From Pseudidiomarina sp. CB1 (GTDB lineage: Bacteria; Pseudomonadota; Gammaproteobacteria; Enterobacterales; Alteromonadaceae), in contig NZ_JANTPU010000001.1 in the NCBI RefSeq assembly GCF_024752025.1, forward strand, positions 620,001 through 684,000: DNA of 64,000 nucleotides. Reading direction: 5' to 3'. Shown piece after piece: positions 19,618-29,805 of this stretch. The translations under genes were made by a program, and so were the position numbers. The notes beneath the pieces are model-generated. The model worked only from the letters and a program-made list of their open reading frames with translations. It had not been told where the DNA came from and searched no databases. How positions within the stretch are numbered: the first letter of the stretch is position 1; every line of letters begins with the position of its first letter.

Positions 19618-20205
19618 TCAGCTTTTTATCAAGGGATTCATGCCCCACTCACGCAGCATCGCGAGCAGTTTAATAAGCGGTAAACCGATCAAACTATTCG
19701 GGTCATCGCCATGCAACCGCTCAAACAAGCTAATCCCTAGTCCCTCACTCTTAAAACTACCTGCACAATTGAATGGCTGCTCAAGCGCAACGTAACCACG
19801 AATTTCTGCATCGGTTAAATCGCGAAAGTGAACTTCGAAAGGTTCAACACAACTTTGCAGGCGTTGCTTCGCACTATCGTAGACCGCAAGCCCGGTATAA
19901 AAAGTCACTACCTTGCCGCGCGCCGCCGTTAACTGCTGAATTGCGTTATCTGCGTTGCCTGGTTTACCCAAAATGGTCCCATCGACTACTGCAACCTGGT
20001 CTGAACCAATTAAAAAGTGCGACGGATACTGTTCTGCCAATGCCTTCGCTTTAGCAATCGCCAACCGCTCAACCAATTCCAGCGCAGTTTCATTTTCGTG
20101 CGCGCTTTCATCGGTATGCGGTGCCGCACAAATAAATTCAGGCACCACCTTTTCAAGTAGCGTACGTCGATAAGGTGAGGTCGACGCTAATACGAGCTTG
20201 GTCAA
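19618..20205 (-). CDS. yceF: Maf-like nucleoside triphosphate pyrophosphatase (YceF type)
   Basis: Hydrolyses modified nucleoside triphosphates; the E. coli YceF branch prefers 7-methyl-GTP. It has 195 residues. The phosphate-binding N-terminus is [14 protein letters not shown] at 6-19, and the catalytic segment is [11 protein letters not shown] near 66-76. The position beside yceD-rpmF matches yceF rather than the second Maf paralogue (yhdE). It overlaps the start of the HAD gene by four bases. Confidence 0.92.
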   Translation of the reverse strand: MTKLVLASTSPYRRTLLEKVVPEFICAAPHTDESAHENETALELVERLAIAKAKALAEQYPSHFLIGSDQVAVVDGTILGKPGNADNAIQQLTAARGKVVTFYTGLAVYDSAKQRLQSCVEPFEVHFRDLTDAEIRGYVALEQPFNCAGSFKSEGLGISLFERLHGDDPNSLIGLPLIKLLAMLREWGMNPLIKS

Positions 20206-20876
20206 ACCGTAGTCCTCGCTTTCTTGTCTTCTAAATAGGTTAATAACTGCGACCAGTCGCTTAAGATTTGTTGCGGCTGGTACGGCAATAGCTGCTCAGC
20301 GCTATGAGCGCCAAAGTCAACGCCCAAAGCATCCACACCGGCAGCTTGGGCCATTTTTAAATCATGGATCGAATCACCAATCATCAGGGTCGCTTCCGCC
20401 GACACACCTGTGCAGGCCATAATTTCGTGAAGCATATGAGGCTCAGGCTTTGAGCGACTTTCATCGGCACAACGTGTCACGCTAAAGAGCTCGCGTAGTT
20501 CGCTCTCTAATAACACTCGGTCTAAGCCTCGTCTGGCTTTACCCGTAGCCACCGCAAGTTGGTAGCCGCGCTGACTGAGCTCAGTCAACATTGAACGCAC
20601 CCCAGCGAACAGTGGGGTCGGTGTTGTATCTAACTCAACATACTGATCGCGATAAACCTGTAAAAACCGTTCATAATCTGCTGTTGAAAGGTTACCAAAT
20701 AAGCGTCCAATTGCGGGCTCAAGGCTTAAACCAATAATGTCGCGCACCGCGTCACCAAGTGGGACCGGCAACTGCAAGGCTTTTGCGGTAGCCTGCATCG
20801 AAGAGACAATGCGGCCGATGGAGTCCATTAAAGTGCCATCCCAATCAAAAATAATGAGTTGGTAATCTTTCGCCAC
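20202..20876 (-). CDS. HAD-superfamily hydrolase, phosphoglycolate-phosphatase-like
   Basis: Cytoplasmic phosphatase of 224 residues. Motif I is DWDGTLMDS (nucleophile D11, acid/base D13), with a helical cap at about 20-90, motif [14 protein letters not shown], and motif III/IV in [17 protein letters not shown]. It resembles Gph and the HAD genes found next to rluC in many marine gammaproteobacteria. The substrate cannot be deduced; phosphoglycolate or another small phosphomonoester is likely. It lies seven bases after rluC and overlaps yceF. Confidence 0.88.
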   Translation of the reverse strand: MAKDYQLIIFDWDGTLMDSIGRIVSSMQATAKALQLPVPLGDAVRDIIGLSLEPAIGRLFGNLSTADYERFLQVYRDQYVELDTTPTPLFAGVRSMLTELSQRGYQLAVATGKARRGLDRVLLESELRELFSVTRCADESRSKPEPHMLHEIMACTGVSAEATLMIGDSIHDLKMAQAAGVDALGVDFGAHSAEQLLPYQPQQILSDWSQLLTYLEDKKARTTV

Positions 20877-20882
20877 TTTTTA

Positions 20883-21872
20883 TCAGCTCCCGAGGTTACG
20901 CACTGCTTTTTCGTTTAGGCCTAACCCTTGCAGCGCTTTTCGTAGTATTGCATCGAGCGGTGCATTTACCGTTATCGTTTTACCGGTTTGCGGGTGCTGA
21001 AAACTTAATTGATGCGCATGCAAAAACAGTCGGTTGAGCCCTAAGTCATGCATCGCACTATCGAATACGCGATCACCATACTTGTCATCACACGCGATCG
21101 GGTGACCAGCTTGTAATGCATGAACACGAATCTGGTGAGTACGACCGGTTATCGGTGACGCTTCCACAAGGCTGCATTGTGCAAACGAATGCAAGACTTT
21201 AAAACGCGTTTCTGACGGCTTACCCGCAGCGTCTACGCGAACAATGCGCTCACCGGATTTAAGCGTGTTTTTCAGCAACGGTGCCGCAATCAACTTTACG
21301 TGTGCCTGCCATTGCCCACGTACCAGAGCTAAATAACGTTTGTCCATGGTCTTTGAACGTAACTGCTCATGCAGTGCACGAAGCGCTGAGCGACGCTTGG
21401 ACACCAAAATACAACCACTTGTTTCGCGGTCTAAACGATGCACCAACTCTAAATGTTTCGCGTCCGGTCTTAATGCCCGCAAGCTCTCGATGAGTCCAAA
21501 CTGCAACCCCGAACCACCATGAACCGCAAGTCCTGCTGGCTTATTTAAAACCATAAGTACATCATCTTCGTAGAGCACTTGGTTGTTCAGCGCTTGGACT
21601 TGCTCAAGGTTAGCCGACGGCAATGGGTTTCGTTCCGCCACTCGGACCGGTGGGATCCTTACTTCATCACCAGCGCGTAAACGGTAGTCTGGCTTTGCCC
21701 GTTTTTTATTCACGCGCACTTCGCCCTTACGTAAAATGCGATACACCAACGACTTGGGCACGCCTTTTAGTTGCGCAAGCAAAAAGTTGTCGATACGCTG
21801 CTCGGCGTAATCCGCCTCGATCTTAACCAAGCGTACTTTGTGTTGAATTGTGTTTTCAGAGGTCTCTTTCAT
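20883..21872 (-). CDS. rluC: 23S rRNA pseudouridine synthase RluC
   Basis: Forms pseudouridines 955, 2504 and 2580 of 23S rRNA (E. coli numbering). It has 329 residues. An S4 RNA-binding domain covers about 25-85 (RIDNFLLAQLKGVPKS..., RKGEVRVNKKR). The RluA-type catalytic domain has HRLDRETSG with catalytic D148. GRTHQIRVHALQAGHPI is the family C-terminal motif. It is divergent from rne, the same arrangement as in E. coli. Confidence 0.96.
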   Translation of the reverse strand: MKETSENTIQHKVRLVKIEADYAEQRIDNFLLAQLKGVPKSLVYRILRKGEVRVNKKRAKPDYRLRAGDEVRIPPVRVAERNPLPSANLEQVQALNNQVLYEDDVLMVLNKPAGLAVHGGSGLQFGLIESLRALRPDAKHLELVHRLDRETSGCILVSKRRSALRALHEQLRSKTMDKRYLALVRGQWQAHVKLIAAPLLKNTLKSGERIVRVDAAGKPSETRFKVLHSFAQCSLVEASPITGRTHQIRVHALQAGHPIACDDKYGDRVFDSAMHDLGLNRLFLHAHQLSFQHPQTGKTITVNAPLDAILRKALQGLGLNEKAVRNLGS

Positions 21873-21933
21873 AGGCGCTATATTAACATTTTGATTTTCA
21901 CCTGACTGCTCTTTTTGCTTACTTTAATTTAGC

Positions 21934-21963
21934 TTGTACTGTAGTTCGGTTTCGTGGGATAAT
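21934..21963 (+). promoter_or_regulatory. Candidate rne promoter (extended -10)
   Basis: TTGTAC at 21934-21939, an 18-base spacer, and GATAAT at 21958-21963 preceded by TG one base earlier (extended -10). Predicted start is near 21970. A second possibility is TTGCTT (21915) with TACTGT (21937) at 16-base spacing. Both place the start more than 400 bases before the rne ATG. Confidence 0.5.
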
Positions 21964-21969
21964 ATGGCT

Positions 21970-22386
21970 TCCGGAAAAGCCGCACCGGAGCAAAAAGATG
22001 AAGCGGTTCGCGAGCTGATAACAGCCTAGTACGCGAGAGAATAAACGAAAAAAATTAGTTGTGGCTTGGCGCAAAGCTATTTATAGCAACACAACCTCCA
22101 CTTCACGATACAAAGGTATGAAATCGTCCTTTGAGATCCTGATGGCATGGAACTGAAACAGACCAAGCCACGTCATGTTAACGCATATTTGCGACAACAC
22201 GGTACGAACACAAGCGTATTTCGGCTTGGTAACCAATTGCGTACCTCACGTGAGTGTTAAAGAACACCACGGGAGGTGTCATTCTACGCTGCGATAGCGC
22301 GATGGCAGTCTACAATTCAATCTCGAAATAGCGACGGCGAGAACGCCCTCGTACTGTGTTGTGGCACGAAAATAAGAGTCACAACC
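21970..22386 (+). promoter_or_regulatory. Long structured rne 5' leader
   Basis: A roughly 415-base untranslated region with no credible gene. Visible structure includes a long-range 9-bp helix GTGGCTTGG (22061-22069) with CCAAGCCAC (22163-22171). Inside it are GCTAT/ATAGC and CAAAGG/CCTTTG stems. Near the 3' end are two mutually exclusive hairpins that share AACACC: GTGTT/AACAC (22254-22267) and ACACC/GGTGT (22264-22279). E. coli rne has a leader of comparable length through which RNase E cleaves its own mRNA, so autoregulation is the natural inference. The sequence itself does not show it. Confidence 0.6.
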
Positions 22387-25300
22387 ATGAAAAGAATGTT
22401 GATCAACGCAACACAGCAAGAAGAGCTACGTGTTGCTTTGGTGGACGGACAACGATTGTACGATTTAGACATCGAAAGTCCGGGCCACGAACAAAAGAAA
22501 GCGAATATCTATAAGGGTAAAATTACCCGTATCGAACCAAGTCTTGAAGCTGCATTTGTTGATTACGGCGCTGAGCGTCACGGCTTTTTACCCCTCAAAG
22601 AAATCGCTAAAACCTACTTCCCGAAAGGCTACACATTCTCTGGCCGTCCCAACATCAAAGACGTTGTATCCGAAGGCCAAGAAGTTATTGTGCAAATTGA
22701 TAAAGAAGAGCGAGGCCAGAAAGGCGCTGCGCTAACCACCTTTATCTCTTTGGCCGGTAGCTATTTAGTACTCATGCCCAACAACCCTCGGGCTGGCGGT
22801 ATCTCACGCCGGATTGAAGGCGATGAGCGCACTGAACTCAAAGAAGCCATGAAAGATTTGCAGCTTCCTGACGGTATGGGCTTAATTGTCCGCACTGCCG
22901 GCGTAGGTAAGTCAGCAGAAGAGCTCGAGTGGGATCTTAATGTTCTTGTCCATCACTGGAGTGCAATTGAAAAAGCTGCGGGCGAACGCCCTGCTCCTTT
23001 CCTTATTCACCAAGAAAGCAATGTGGTATTCCGTGCGATTCGGGATTACTTACGTCGCGATATTGGTGAAGTCCTTATTGATAATCCAAAGGTCTTCGAA
23101 CAAGTTCGTGATCACGTAACGTTAATTCGTCCGGACTTTATTAATCGCGTAAAAACCTATCAAGGCGACGTCCCGCTATTTAACCACTATCAAGTGGAAA
23201 GCCAAATTGAATCAGCCTTCCAACGCGAAGTGCGTTTACCATCGGGCGGCTCCATTGTTATCGACCCAACAGAAGCATTGACTTCGATTGATATCAATTC
23301 GGCGCGCGCGACGAAAGGCGGCGACATCGAAGAGACGGCGTTCCAAACCAATTTAGAAGCTGCTGAAGAGATCGCACGTCAGTTACGTTTGCGCGATGTC
23401 GGCGGCTTGGTCGTTATCGATTTTATCGATATGACGCCAGTCAAACACCAACGTGAAGTTGAAAATCGCTTACGTGACAGTTTGAAACAAGACCGTGCGC
23501 GTATTCAAGTGGCACGTATTTCGCGCTTCGGCTTACTTGAAATGTCGCGTCAGCGTTTACGCCCATCGTTAGGTGAGTCATCAAATCACGTATGTCCGCG
23601 TTGTAATGGCCATGGCACTATTCGTTCAGCGGAATCATTGGCGCTCTCAATTCTTCGTCTCATCGAAGAAGAAGCACTGAAAGATAATACCATTCAAGTT
23701 CAGGCTCAGGTTCCAGTAACCGTCGCAACCTACTTATTAAACGAGAAACGTAGTTCGATTAACGACATCGAAAAACGTCACTCGGTTTCTGTTTTGGTTA
23801 TTCCCAACCAACATCTAGAGACACCACATTTTGACGTTAAGCGCTTGCGTAACGATGAAGTCGATGAAGCCAATAGCTTCAAACTCATCGAGAAACCGGA
23901 AGACACCTCAACCGAAGTGGTCTTAAATAAAGATAAGCCAAGCTTTGAAGAGCCTGCATTGAAAGGCCTACAAGCTCCTGCAGCACCAGCACCAACCCCT
24001 GCACCAACGGTCAAACCAAAAGCCGCTGGCCCGTCGTTGTTGCAACGTTTGGGTAAATGGTTGAGCTCGCTGTTTGGTGATGATGACGAAGAGCAAGAAA
24101 AGAAAAAACAACAGCAACAACGTTCTTCTCGTGAACGCTCTAATAATCGTCGCGGAGGCCGTAACAATCAGCGCGGTAATAACCGCCGCCGTGGTAATAA
24201 CCGTCAGCGTACCCGTGACGATGACAAGAAAACTGACGATAAGACTGACAACACCAAATCCAATGACAAAGACGCGGCTACTGAACAGAAGCAGGAGCGT
24301 GGTCAACGTCGCGGTGGTCGTGGTCGCGGTCGTGGTCGCCAAAATGCGAACGCTCCAAAGCAAGAGCAAGCAGCAACACAAACTGAAGCTGCTGATAACA
24401 AAGCGGAAGACAAAGCTTCAGCTCCAACGAAAGAAGCAGCACCTAAGCCACGTCGGCAGCGGCGCAAACTAGAAAAGTCGGTTCGTGTTGGCAAAGAGGA
24501 TAAAGCTCCACAAGCAGTCGAAGGCGATAAAACTAAAGCGGACAGCGCGAAGCCTGCCGAGCAAGCACAAGCGAAAAAAGCTGAAGCCAAGCCACAAGCT
24601 AAAACTGCTGATAACCAAGCTGAAGAGCAGCTGACAGGCGAAACCATCGCCGCTGAAGAGGCTGTATCTGACGAAAGTAAAGACAACAGCGAGAAGCGCG
24701 AAGGTCGCAATCGTTCACGCCGTAGTCCTCGTCATCAACGCGCAGCCGGACAACGCCGCAAAGAGGAAAAAGCAGCTGAGTCGACATCATCAGAAAGTAA
24801 TACGGATGCTGATAATGACGATGCGGTGCAAACTGAGCTATCACTCACAGAACCAAGCGAGAATTCTGCAACCGAGGGCTCAGCGCCAGACAGCTCTGCA
24901 ACAGACAGCGCAACAGCCGAAAACTCAGCAACTGACGAGATGCAAGAAGAAAACGCTGATGCTCAAGCGACAACCGCAGAAGCAACACCAGCTGACGTAA
25001 CATCATCAGCAGATGACAAGCCTGACGAGGAGCCTGCTACAGCGACAAGCCCAACTGAAGAAGTTGAAGCTCCAGCGACGACTGCACACACAGAAACCTC
25101 GACTGAAGAGGCGGTAGAAGCGTCGCCTGAAGCGCCAAAAACGGACAGCGAGCAAAAAGCAGCCGCCGAGAAACCTGCAGAGCAACCTGTAGAGCATTCT
25201 GCGGAAAAGCCAGAAGTACAGGCCGACGAGCCAGTTACACGTCGGAGTAAAGTCAAAGGCAAAGTCGTTTCTGCACCAATGGCTAAAGCCACAGCAGAAA

Positions 25301-25443
25301 CCCGTAGCGATGCTTTCACCCCGCTCGCGGTAGCTGATGATAGCCAGCGCGCTGGTTTTCAGAAAGCAAGTTGGGTGGCGAGTTTCAGTCAAGCACGTTC
25401 GATAGCACGAGCGGAAATGACGAAGTGCTTGCCTAACGCGTAA
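22387..25443 (+). CDS. rne: Ribonuclease E
   Basis: Essential endoribonuclease and degradosome scaffold. The ATG at 22387 gives 1018 residues; an open frame extends upstream through the leader, but homology begins at [10 protein letters not shown]. The catalytic half runs to about 500. It includes the S1 domain near 38-120, the DNase I-like site with metal ligands D302 ([13 protein letters not shown]) and D345 (VVIDFIDM), and the zinc link CPRCNGHG (C403, C406). The C-terminal half, about 560-1018, is disordered: Arg/Gly/Asn-rich RNA-binding patches (about 580-670) and then long Ala/Glu/Thr/Ser stretches, ending in a conserved-looking tail near 985-1018. A strong terminator follows. Confidence 0.98.
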   Translation: MKRMLINATQQEELRVALVDGQRLYDLDIESPGHEQKKANIYKGKITRIEPSLEAAFVDYGAERHGFLPLKEIAKTYFPKGYTFSGRPNIKDVVSEGQEVIVQIDKEERGQKGAALTTFISLAGSYLVLMPNNPRAGGISRRIEGDERTELKEAMKDLQLPDGMGLIVRTAGVGKSAEELEWDLNVLVHHWSAIEKAAGERPAPFLIHQESNVVFRAIRDYLRRDIGEVLIDNPKVFEQVRDHVTLIRPDFINRVKTYQGDVPLFNHYQVESQIESAFQREVRLPSGGSIVIDPTEALTSIDINSARATKGGDIEETAFQTNLEAAEEIARQLRLRDVGGLVVIDFIDMTPVKHQREVENRLRDSLKQDRARIQVARISRFGLLEMSRQRLRPSLGESSNHVCPRCNGHGTIRSAESLALSILRLIEEEALKDNTIQVQAQVPVTVATYLLNEKRSSINDIEKRHSVSVLVIPNQHLETPHFDVKRLRNDEVDEANSFKLIEKPEDTSTEVVLNKDKPSFEEPALKGLQAPAAPAPTPAPTVKPKAAGPSLLQRLGKWLSSLFGDDDEEQEKKKQQQQRSSRERSNNRRGGRNNQRGNNRRRGNNRQRTRDDDKKTDDKTDNTKSNDKDAATEQKQERGQRRGGRGRGRGRQNANAPKQEQAATQTEAADNKAEDKASAPTKEAAPKPRRQRRKLEKSVRVGKEDKAPQAVEGDKTKADSAKPAEQAQAKKAEAKPQAKTADNQAEEQLTGETIAAEEAVSDESKDNSEKREGRNRSRRSPRHQRAAGQRRKEEKAAESTSSESNTDADNDDAVQTELSLTEPSENSATEGSAPDSSATDSATAENSATDEMQEENADAQATTAEATPADVTSSADDKPDEEPATATSPTEEVEAPATTAHTETSTEEAVEASPEAPKTDSEQKAAAEKPAEQPVEHSAEKPEVQADEPVTRRSKVKGKVVSAPMAKATAETRSDAFTPLAVADDSQRAGFQKASWVASFSQARSIARAEMTKCLPNA

Positions 25444-25462
25444 GCAAGCCCTTAAAACAAAG

Positions 25463-25495
25463 AAAGCCGGACAGTGTTCACTGCCCGGCTTTTTT
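25463..25495. terminator. Bidirectional terminator between rne and the S9 peptidase
   Basis: Stem AAAGCCGG / CCGGCTTT with an inner CAGT/ACTG extension, followed by six T residues on the plus strand. On the minus strand the stem is followed by a T-rich run, so it can also end the convergent peptidase transcript. Confidence 0.88.
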
Positions 25496-25521
25496 ATTAC
25501 CTTTTCAAGTCCACCCTCGAA

Positions 25522-28014
25522 TTATTTTAAGTTCTCTTCAAATAACTTAAAAATACGGCGGTATTCATCTAACCAACTCGAAGGCTGACGGAAACCGTGC
25601 GGCTCGACAGGAAAAATAGCCGTTTCAAAATCTTCTTTTTCATGTTCAATCAAACGCTGAACCAACCGCACGCTATCTTGGAAAAAGACGTTGTCGTCCA
25701 CCATCGGTGAATTGATCAACAATGCATCTTCTAAACCTTCGGTATAGTAAATAGGCGAGCTGCGGCGATACGCGATCGGGTCATTGCTTGGCAAGTTCAA
25801 GATATTCGACGTATAACCCGTGTTGTAATGTGCCCAATCTGAAACAGGACGCAACGCTGCACCCGCTTTAAATAAGCCCGGTTCATTGAAAAGAGCCATG
25901 AACGTCAGGAAGCCACCGTACGAACCACCATAAGTACCCATGCGATCGGTATCGACATTGGTGTTTTCACCAGCCCATTTAACGACGTCAACAAGGTCTT
26001 CAACTTCAGGTGTGCCCATTTGACGGTAAATCGCTGTACGCCAATCACGTCCATAACCCTTGGAGCCACGGTAATCGAGGTCGAATACCACAAAGCCTTG
26101 TTGATTTAAGTACGTATGGAACATGAACTCGCGTTGGTAGCCTGACCAACCCGCATGCGCGTTTTGCAAGTAGCCCGCGCCATGAATAAATACCACCGCT
26201 GGATACTGCTCGGCACGTTCGGCATCATAACCTTCAGGATAATAAACCCGCGTGTAAATAGGTTCATCAACATGGCTCGAAGGCACTGGCACGATTTCCG
26301 GAACCGTCCAATCGAAACTACGGAATTGTTCTGTCACGGTAGTTGTTAAACGCTCAGCTTCGGCAGCCCCACCAAGTGCGACACTATAGAGTTCGCTTGG
26401 CTGTAATGCACTTGAATAACTAAAGAGCACATTGTCTCGATTCGGGCTAAGGCTAAACGACTCAACGATACCATCGAGATCGGTGAGGGCCTCCACTTCT
26501 CCCCCCGTCAAGTCAACACGGTACAACTCATAAATGCCAGGATGTTCTTTGTTAGCGGTAAAATACAGACTTTGCGTAACAGGATCAGCGAATGGGTGTT
26601 CAGTCACAAACTTACCAGAGGTGAGTTGTTTTTGTTCCCCGCCTAACTGTTTAGTATAGAGGTGAGCATAGCCGTCTTCTTCACTCTGGAACCAAATGGT
26701 GTCAGCACTGCCTGGCACAAAACCAAACTCATTATGCGTATAGTTAATCCATGCTTCGTCATGCAAACGATGCTGATTTACCAACTGTTTACCGGCAAAA
26801 TCAACTGACGCAATCCAACGGTCTTTGTTGTCCCATGCTTCGAGCATCACAACCGCATTTTCACCTTGCTCTGACCAGCGAATGGCGCCACTACTCCAAC
26901 CCCAATCTTGCATCAAAGTGATTGCCCGTGGTTCTTGTTTACTCTCGTAAGTTTTGCCTTCAGCAGCATGGTTTTCCGCTTTCACCTCGGCCAGTACATC
27001 TTCGTTCCAACCCGGTAAGGTATTGTAGGTGAACTGGGTTTGTTCGCCGTTCGTCAAGTCCAGCATAAATACTTGGTGTTCAACTGGCTTCGCATCTGCT
27101 ACACGACGGCGCACCGACTCAGCTTTAACTCGACCATCTTCAGCAACATAGTTAGGCATAATGTCGCCGTCATCGCGCCAACTTTGCGGTGTTGTGATAG
27201 CAACAATCATCTTGTCGCCTGCTGGCGACAAACTGGCAGCTACAATTTGCTTGTTCTCACCAAGATAGAAAGGCTGCGGAGCTAATGAGCTGTTGGCATC
27301 AGCAAGCTGTTCACGTTGATCTGCGCGGTCTTGTCGGTCACGACGTTCTTTTTGTACGAACTCGATCAGATCAACTTGCTCTTGAGCAATAAAATCTTTG
27401 GGTTCGCTCACAGCTTCGGGTTCACTGCGCGTTGCTAATGCTACGAGTTGTTCAGTTAAACCCGTTTGCACATTCACCGCATAAAAGTCGTTACCTTCAC
27501 GATACGCCAAGCGTCCATCGGTTAAAAACATCAACTGCGACTGTCGTGCTTCGTCACGGGTCAACTGCCGTGTTTCACCCTGCGCCAGATCACGAACAAA
27601 AACGTTCCCTTCAAAGGTATAGGCGAGAAGCGTGCGCTCGTTATTATAAACACCATCGTTGTAAGCATAGTTGTGCAACTTTTCGAGCGGCACTTTATGC
27701 GCTTCTTCACCACCTAAAGGCAAGTGGTACCAATCGGTCACCACACTACCTTCACGTTTTTGTTGGTACAGCACGCCGCTGCCGTCCGCCATCCAGTAGG
27801 CTGAACTTGGCGAACGCGCCACCCAGTCTTGGTCAGCCATGATTTGCTTAATGGTCAATTCCCCCTGCTCTGCCTGAGCTTGCACAGCAGGAGCTTGGAG
27901 TTCTAACGTCGTTGGAGCTTGCTGAGTTGAAGCAGAGCTCGCCTCAGGTTGTGTAGCTGCACAAGAAGCTGCAACAAAAGCAGCGAGCAGCGAAACGGCA
28001 AATTTTGTTTTCAT
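25522..28014 (-). CDS. S9 family (DPP IV-like) peptidase, exported
   Basis: Prolyl-oligopeptidase-family serine peptidase of 830 residues, likely releasing dipeptides in the periplasm or outside. The N-terminus is a signal peptide ending VAAS before C18, so it may be a lipoprotein, although the -3 residue is atypical. Residues about 60-560 form the beta-propeller with a DPP IV N-terminal-type pattern. The C-terminal alpha/beta hydrolase carries S698 in GGSYGG, the Asp in MVDDNVFF (773/774) and H806 in EPHGF. It is convergent with rne and follows the aromatic operon after a terminator. It fits peptide scavenging. Confidence 0.92.
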   Translation of the reverse strand: MKTKFAVSLLAAFVAASCAATQPEASSASTQQAPTTLELQAPAVQAQAEQGELTIKQIMADQDWVARSPSSAYWMADGSGVLYQQKREGSVVTDWYHLPLGGEEAHKVPLEKLHNYAYNDGVYNNERTLLAYTFEGNVFVRDLAQGETRQLTRDEARQSQLMFLTDGRLAYREGNDFYAVNVQTGLTEQLVALATRSEPEAVSEPKDFIAQEQVDLIEFVQKERRDRQDRADQREQLADANSSLAPQPFYLGENKQIVAASLSPAGDKMIVAITTPQSWRDDGDIMPNYVAEDGRVKAESVRRRVADAKPVEHQVFMLDLTNGEQTQFTYNTLPGWNEDVLAEVKAENHAAEGKTYESKQEPRAITLMQDWGWSSGAIRWSEQGENAVVMLEAWDNKDRWIASVDFAGKQLVNQHRLHDEAWINYTHNEFGFVPGSADTIWFQSEEDGYAHLYTKQLGGEQKQLTSGKFVTEHPFADPVTQSLYFTANKEHPGIYELYRVDLTGGEVEALTDLDGIVESFSLSPNRDNVLFSYSSALQPSELYSVALGGAAEAERLTTTVTEQFRSFDWTVPEIVPVPSSHVDEPIYTRVYYPEGYDAERAEQYPAVVFIHGAGYLQNAHAGWSGYQREFMFHTYLNQQGFVVFDLDYRGSKGYGRDWRTAIYRQMGTPEVEDLVDVVKWAGENTNVDTDRMGTYGGSYGGFLTFMALFNEPGLFKAGAALRPVSDWAHYNTGYTSNILNLPSNDPIAYRRSSPIYYTEGLEDALLINSPMVDDNVFFQDSVRLVQRLIEHEKEDFETAIFPVEPHGFRQPSSWLDEYRRIFKLFEENLK

Positions 28015-28050
28015 TCGATGGATCCCTGTAGTTAATTCAAGCTCATTAAA

Positions 28051-28083
28051 CCAAAATGCCCAGCAACTTACGAGCTGGGCATT
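28051..28083 (-). terminator. Terminator of the hpd-hmgA-fah-maiA operon
   Basis: Minus-strand stem AATGCCCAGC / GCTGGGCATT (10 bp, 9-base loop) followed by TTGGTTT, 34 bases past the maiA stop. The T tract is interrupted by GG, so it may be moderate in strength. Confidence 0.75.
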
Positions 28084-28116
28084 GATGGCATGCGATGAAG
28101 TTCTAATTTCTTGCGA

Positions 28117-28758
28117 TCAGGCTTCGGCATCGGGTTGTTGACTAGGGTGTGCGGCCGCCACGAATGGCAGCTCTAATAGGCGCCCATACACGCCCATTAG
28201 CAGCGGATAATCATCGAGTTTAATACCGAACCGTTGTGCGCTAAACACTTGTGGGACTAAACACACGTCGGCCAAACTGAAATCGTCACCGACGCAGTAC
28301 GTGCCTGACACTTCTTCGAGATTCTTCTCAAAAGCAGTAAAACTTTCAGCAAACCAATGGTCGAGCCAAGCTTGCTTTTGCGCATCACTCACTGCAAGTT
28401 CATTCTTCAGGTATTGCTGAACACGCAAATTAATCAACGGCTGCAATTCGCTTGCTAAATCAAGCGCCAGAGCTCTTATGGCTCCACGCTGACGTGGAGT
28501 ACCCGGTAACAAGCTTGGTTCTGGGTACTTATCTTCTAAGTATTCAATGATCGCCAACGACTGATGCAGAATCACTTGACCATCAACCAACGTTGGCACC
28601 AAGCCATTTGGATTTAACTGGCGATAAGCACGTTGATGTTGCTGCCCACCATCTTTCAGCAAGTGCACAGGCAAATAATTGAAATCCAACTTTTTAAAGT
28701 TGAGTGCAATCCGCGTGCGATAACTGGCGCTTGAGCGCCAGTATCCATAGAGTTCCAT
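28117..28758 (-). CDS. maiA: Maleylacetoacetate isomerase
   Basis: Zeta-class glutathione transferase that isomerises maleylacetoacetate to fumarylacetoacetate, the fifth step of Phe/Tyr degradation. It has 213 residues. The N-terminal thioredoxin fold has the family's YWRSSASYRTRIAL segment near 6-19 (usual form SSCSWRVRIAL), followed by PNGLVPTLVDG and QSLAIIEYLEDKYP. The C-terminal helical domain includes YCVGDDFSLADVCLVPQV. It is last in the operon, 24 bases after fah. Confidence 0.95.
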   Translation of the reverse strand: MELYGYWRSSASYRTRIALNFKKLDFNYLPVHLLKDGGQQHQRAYRQLNPNGLVPTLVDGQVILHQSLAIIEYLEDKYPEPSLLPGTPRQRGAIRALALDLASELQPLINLRVQQYLKNELAVSDAQKQAWLDHWFAESFTAFEKNLEEVSGTYCVGDDFSLADVCLVPQVFSAQRFGIKLDDYPLLMGVYGRLLELPFVAAAHPSQQPDAEA

Positions 28759-28782
28759 ACGTTCGACTCCGTCTAAGAAACG

Positions 28783-29802
28783 TTATTCAGGCTTATACTG
28801 TACGACCTTTTGGTCAATACTGCCAAAAATGCTATTTCCTTGGGCGTCTTTCATTTCAATTTTAATAGTATCACCAAACTGCATGAAGCCTGTGCTTGGT
28901 TTACCGTCACGAATCGTTTCGATCATGCGAACCTCAGCAATACAGCTGTAACCAACGCCACCTTCACTGATAGCGCTACCGTGGTCAGTGCCCTGCTTGT
29001 TCGACACAGTTCCGGAGCCGATGATGGCGCCCGCGCTTAGATGGCGCGTTTTTGCCGCATGAGCAACCAACTGCGCAAAGTCAAAGGTCATATCTTCACC
29101 GGCATTTGGCTTACCGAAATCAGTGTCGTTATAAACACTTAGTAGCGGCAGGTGCACTTTGTTATCGTGCCATGCGTCACCTAATTCATCGGGGGTTACG
29201 GCAACAGGAGAAAATGCTGACGACGGTTTTGACTGGAAGAATCCGAAGCCTTTACCCAACTCATTTGGAATAAGGCCGCGTAATGAAACGTCATTAACCA
29301 ACATTAGTAAGCGAATATATTGACCCGCATCTTCCGCGCTCACGCCCATTGGCACATCATCTGTAATAACGGCAACTTCGCCCTCAAAGTCGATGCCCCA
29401 CGCGGTGTCAGCCATTTCGATGTCATCTTTAGGTCCCAAGAAATCATCTGAACCACCTTGATACATCAGCGGGTCGGTCCAAAAGCTTGGCGGCATTTCG
29501 GCGTTCCGTGCACGACGCACAAGTTCAACGTGGTTCACATAGGCACTGCCGTCTGCCCACTGATAAGCGCGCGGCAATGGCGATTCACAGAGACTTTCAT
29601 CAAAGTCCACAGCATCGCTTAGTTCACCGTTGTTTAATGCGGTGTAAGCCTTCTCGAGCTCTGGTGCAATGCCTTCCCAATCATCTAGAACTTCTTGTAA
29701 GGTCGCAGCCAAAGCTGGAACCGCAACAGCTTTCTTAAGATCACGACTGACCAACATCAGTTGACCATCGCGTGTACCATTTCGATAGGTTGCAAATTTC
29801 AT
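28783..29802 (-). CDS. Fumarylacetoacetate hydrolase family protein
   Basis: Likely fumarylacetoacetase, cleaving fumarylacetoacetate to fumarate and acetoacetate. It has 339 residues, shorter than the classical (about 420-residue) animal enzyme but of the size found in marine gammaproteobacterial homogentisate operons. Metal-ligand segments are IDFEGEVAVI (near 133-142) and LVNDVSLR. GSGTVSNKQGTD near 263-274 is the FAH-family glycine-rich turn. Its position between hmgA (three-base gap) and maiA makes the pathway role strong, though the family also includes other beta-diketone hydrolases. Confidence 0.9.
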   Translation of the reverse strand: MKFATYRNGTRDGQLMLVSRDLKKAVAVPALAATLQEVLDDWEGIAPELEKAYTALNNGELSDAVDFDESLCESPLPRAYQWADGSAYVNHVELVRRARNAEMPPSFWTDPLMYQGGSDDFLGPKDDIEMADTAWGIDFEGEVAVITDDVPMGVSAEDAGQYIRLLMLVNDVSLRGLIPNELGKGFGFFQSKPSSAFSPVAVTPDELGDAWHDNKVHLPLLSVYNDTDFGKPNAGEDMTFDFAQLVAHAAKTRHLSAGAIIGSGTVSNKQGTDHGSAISEGGVGYSCIAEVRMIETIRDGKPSTGFMQFGDTIKIEMKDAQGNSIFGSIDQKVVQYKPE

Positions 29803-29805
29803 AGA

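Noticed and set aside
21964-22029. A 21-codon reading frame (MASGKAAPEQ...) at the start of the rne leader
   Set aside because: The best promoter candidate has its -10 immediately before this ATG, so transcription would begin after it, and there is no good ribosome-binding site. Kept only as a curiosity.
24074-25392. Several long alternative frames within the rne 3' half on both strands
   Set aside because: They arise from the low-complexity repeats of the RNase E scaffold, which keep stop codons rare in other frames. Their predicted proteins are equally repetitive.
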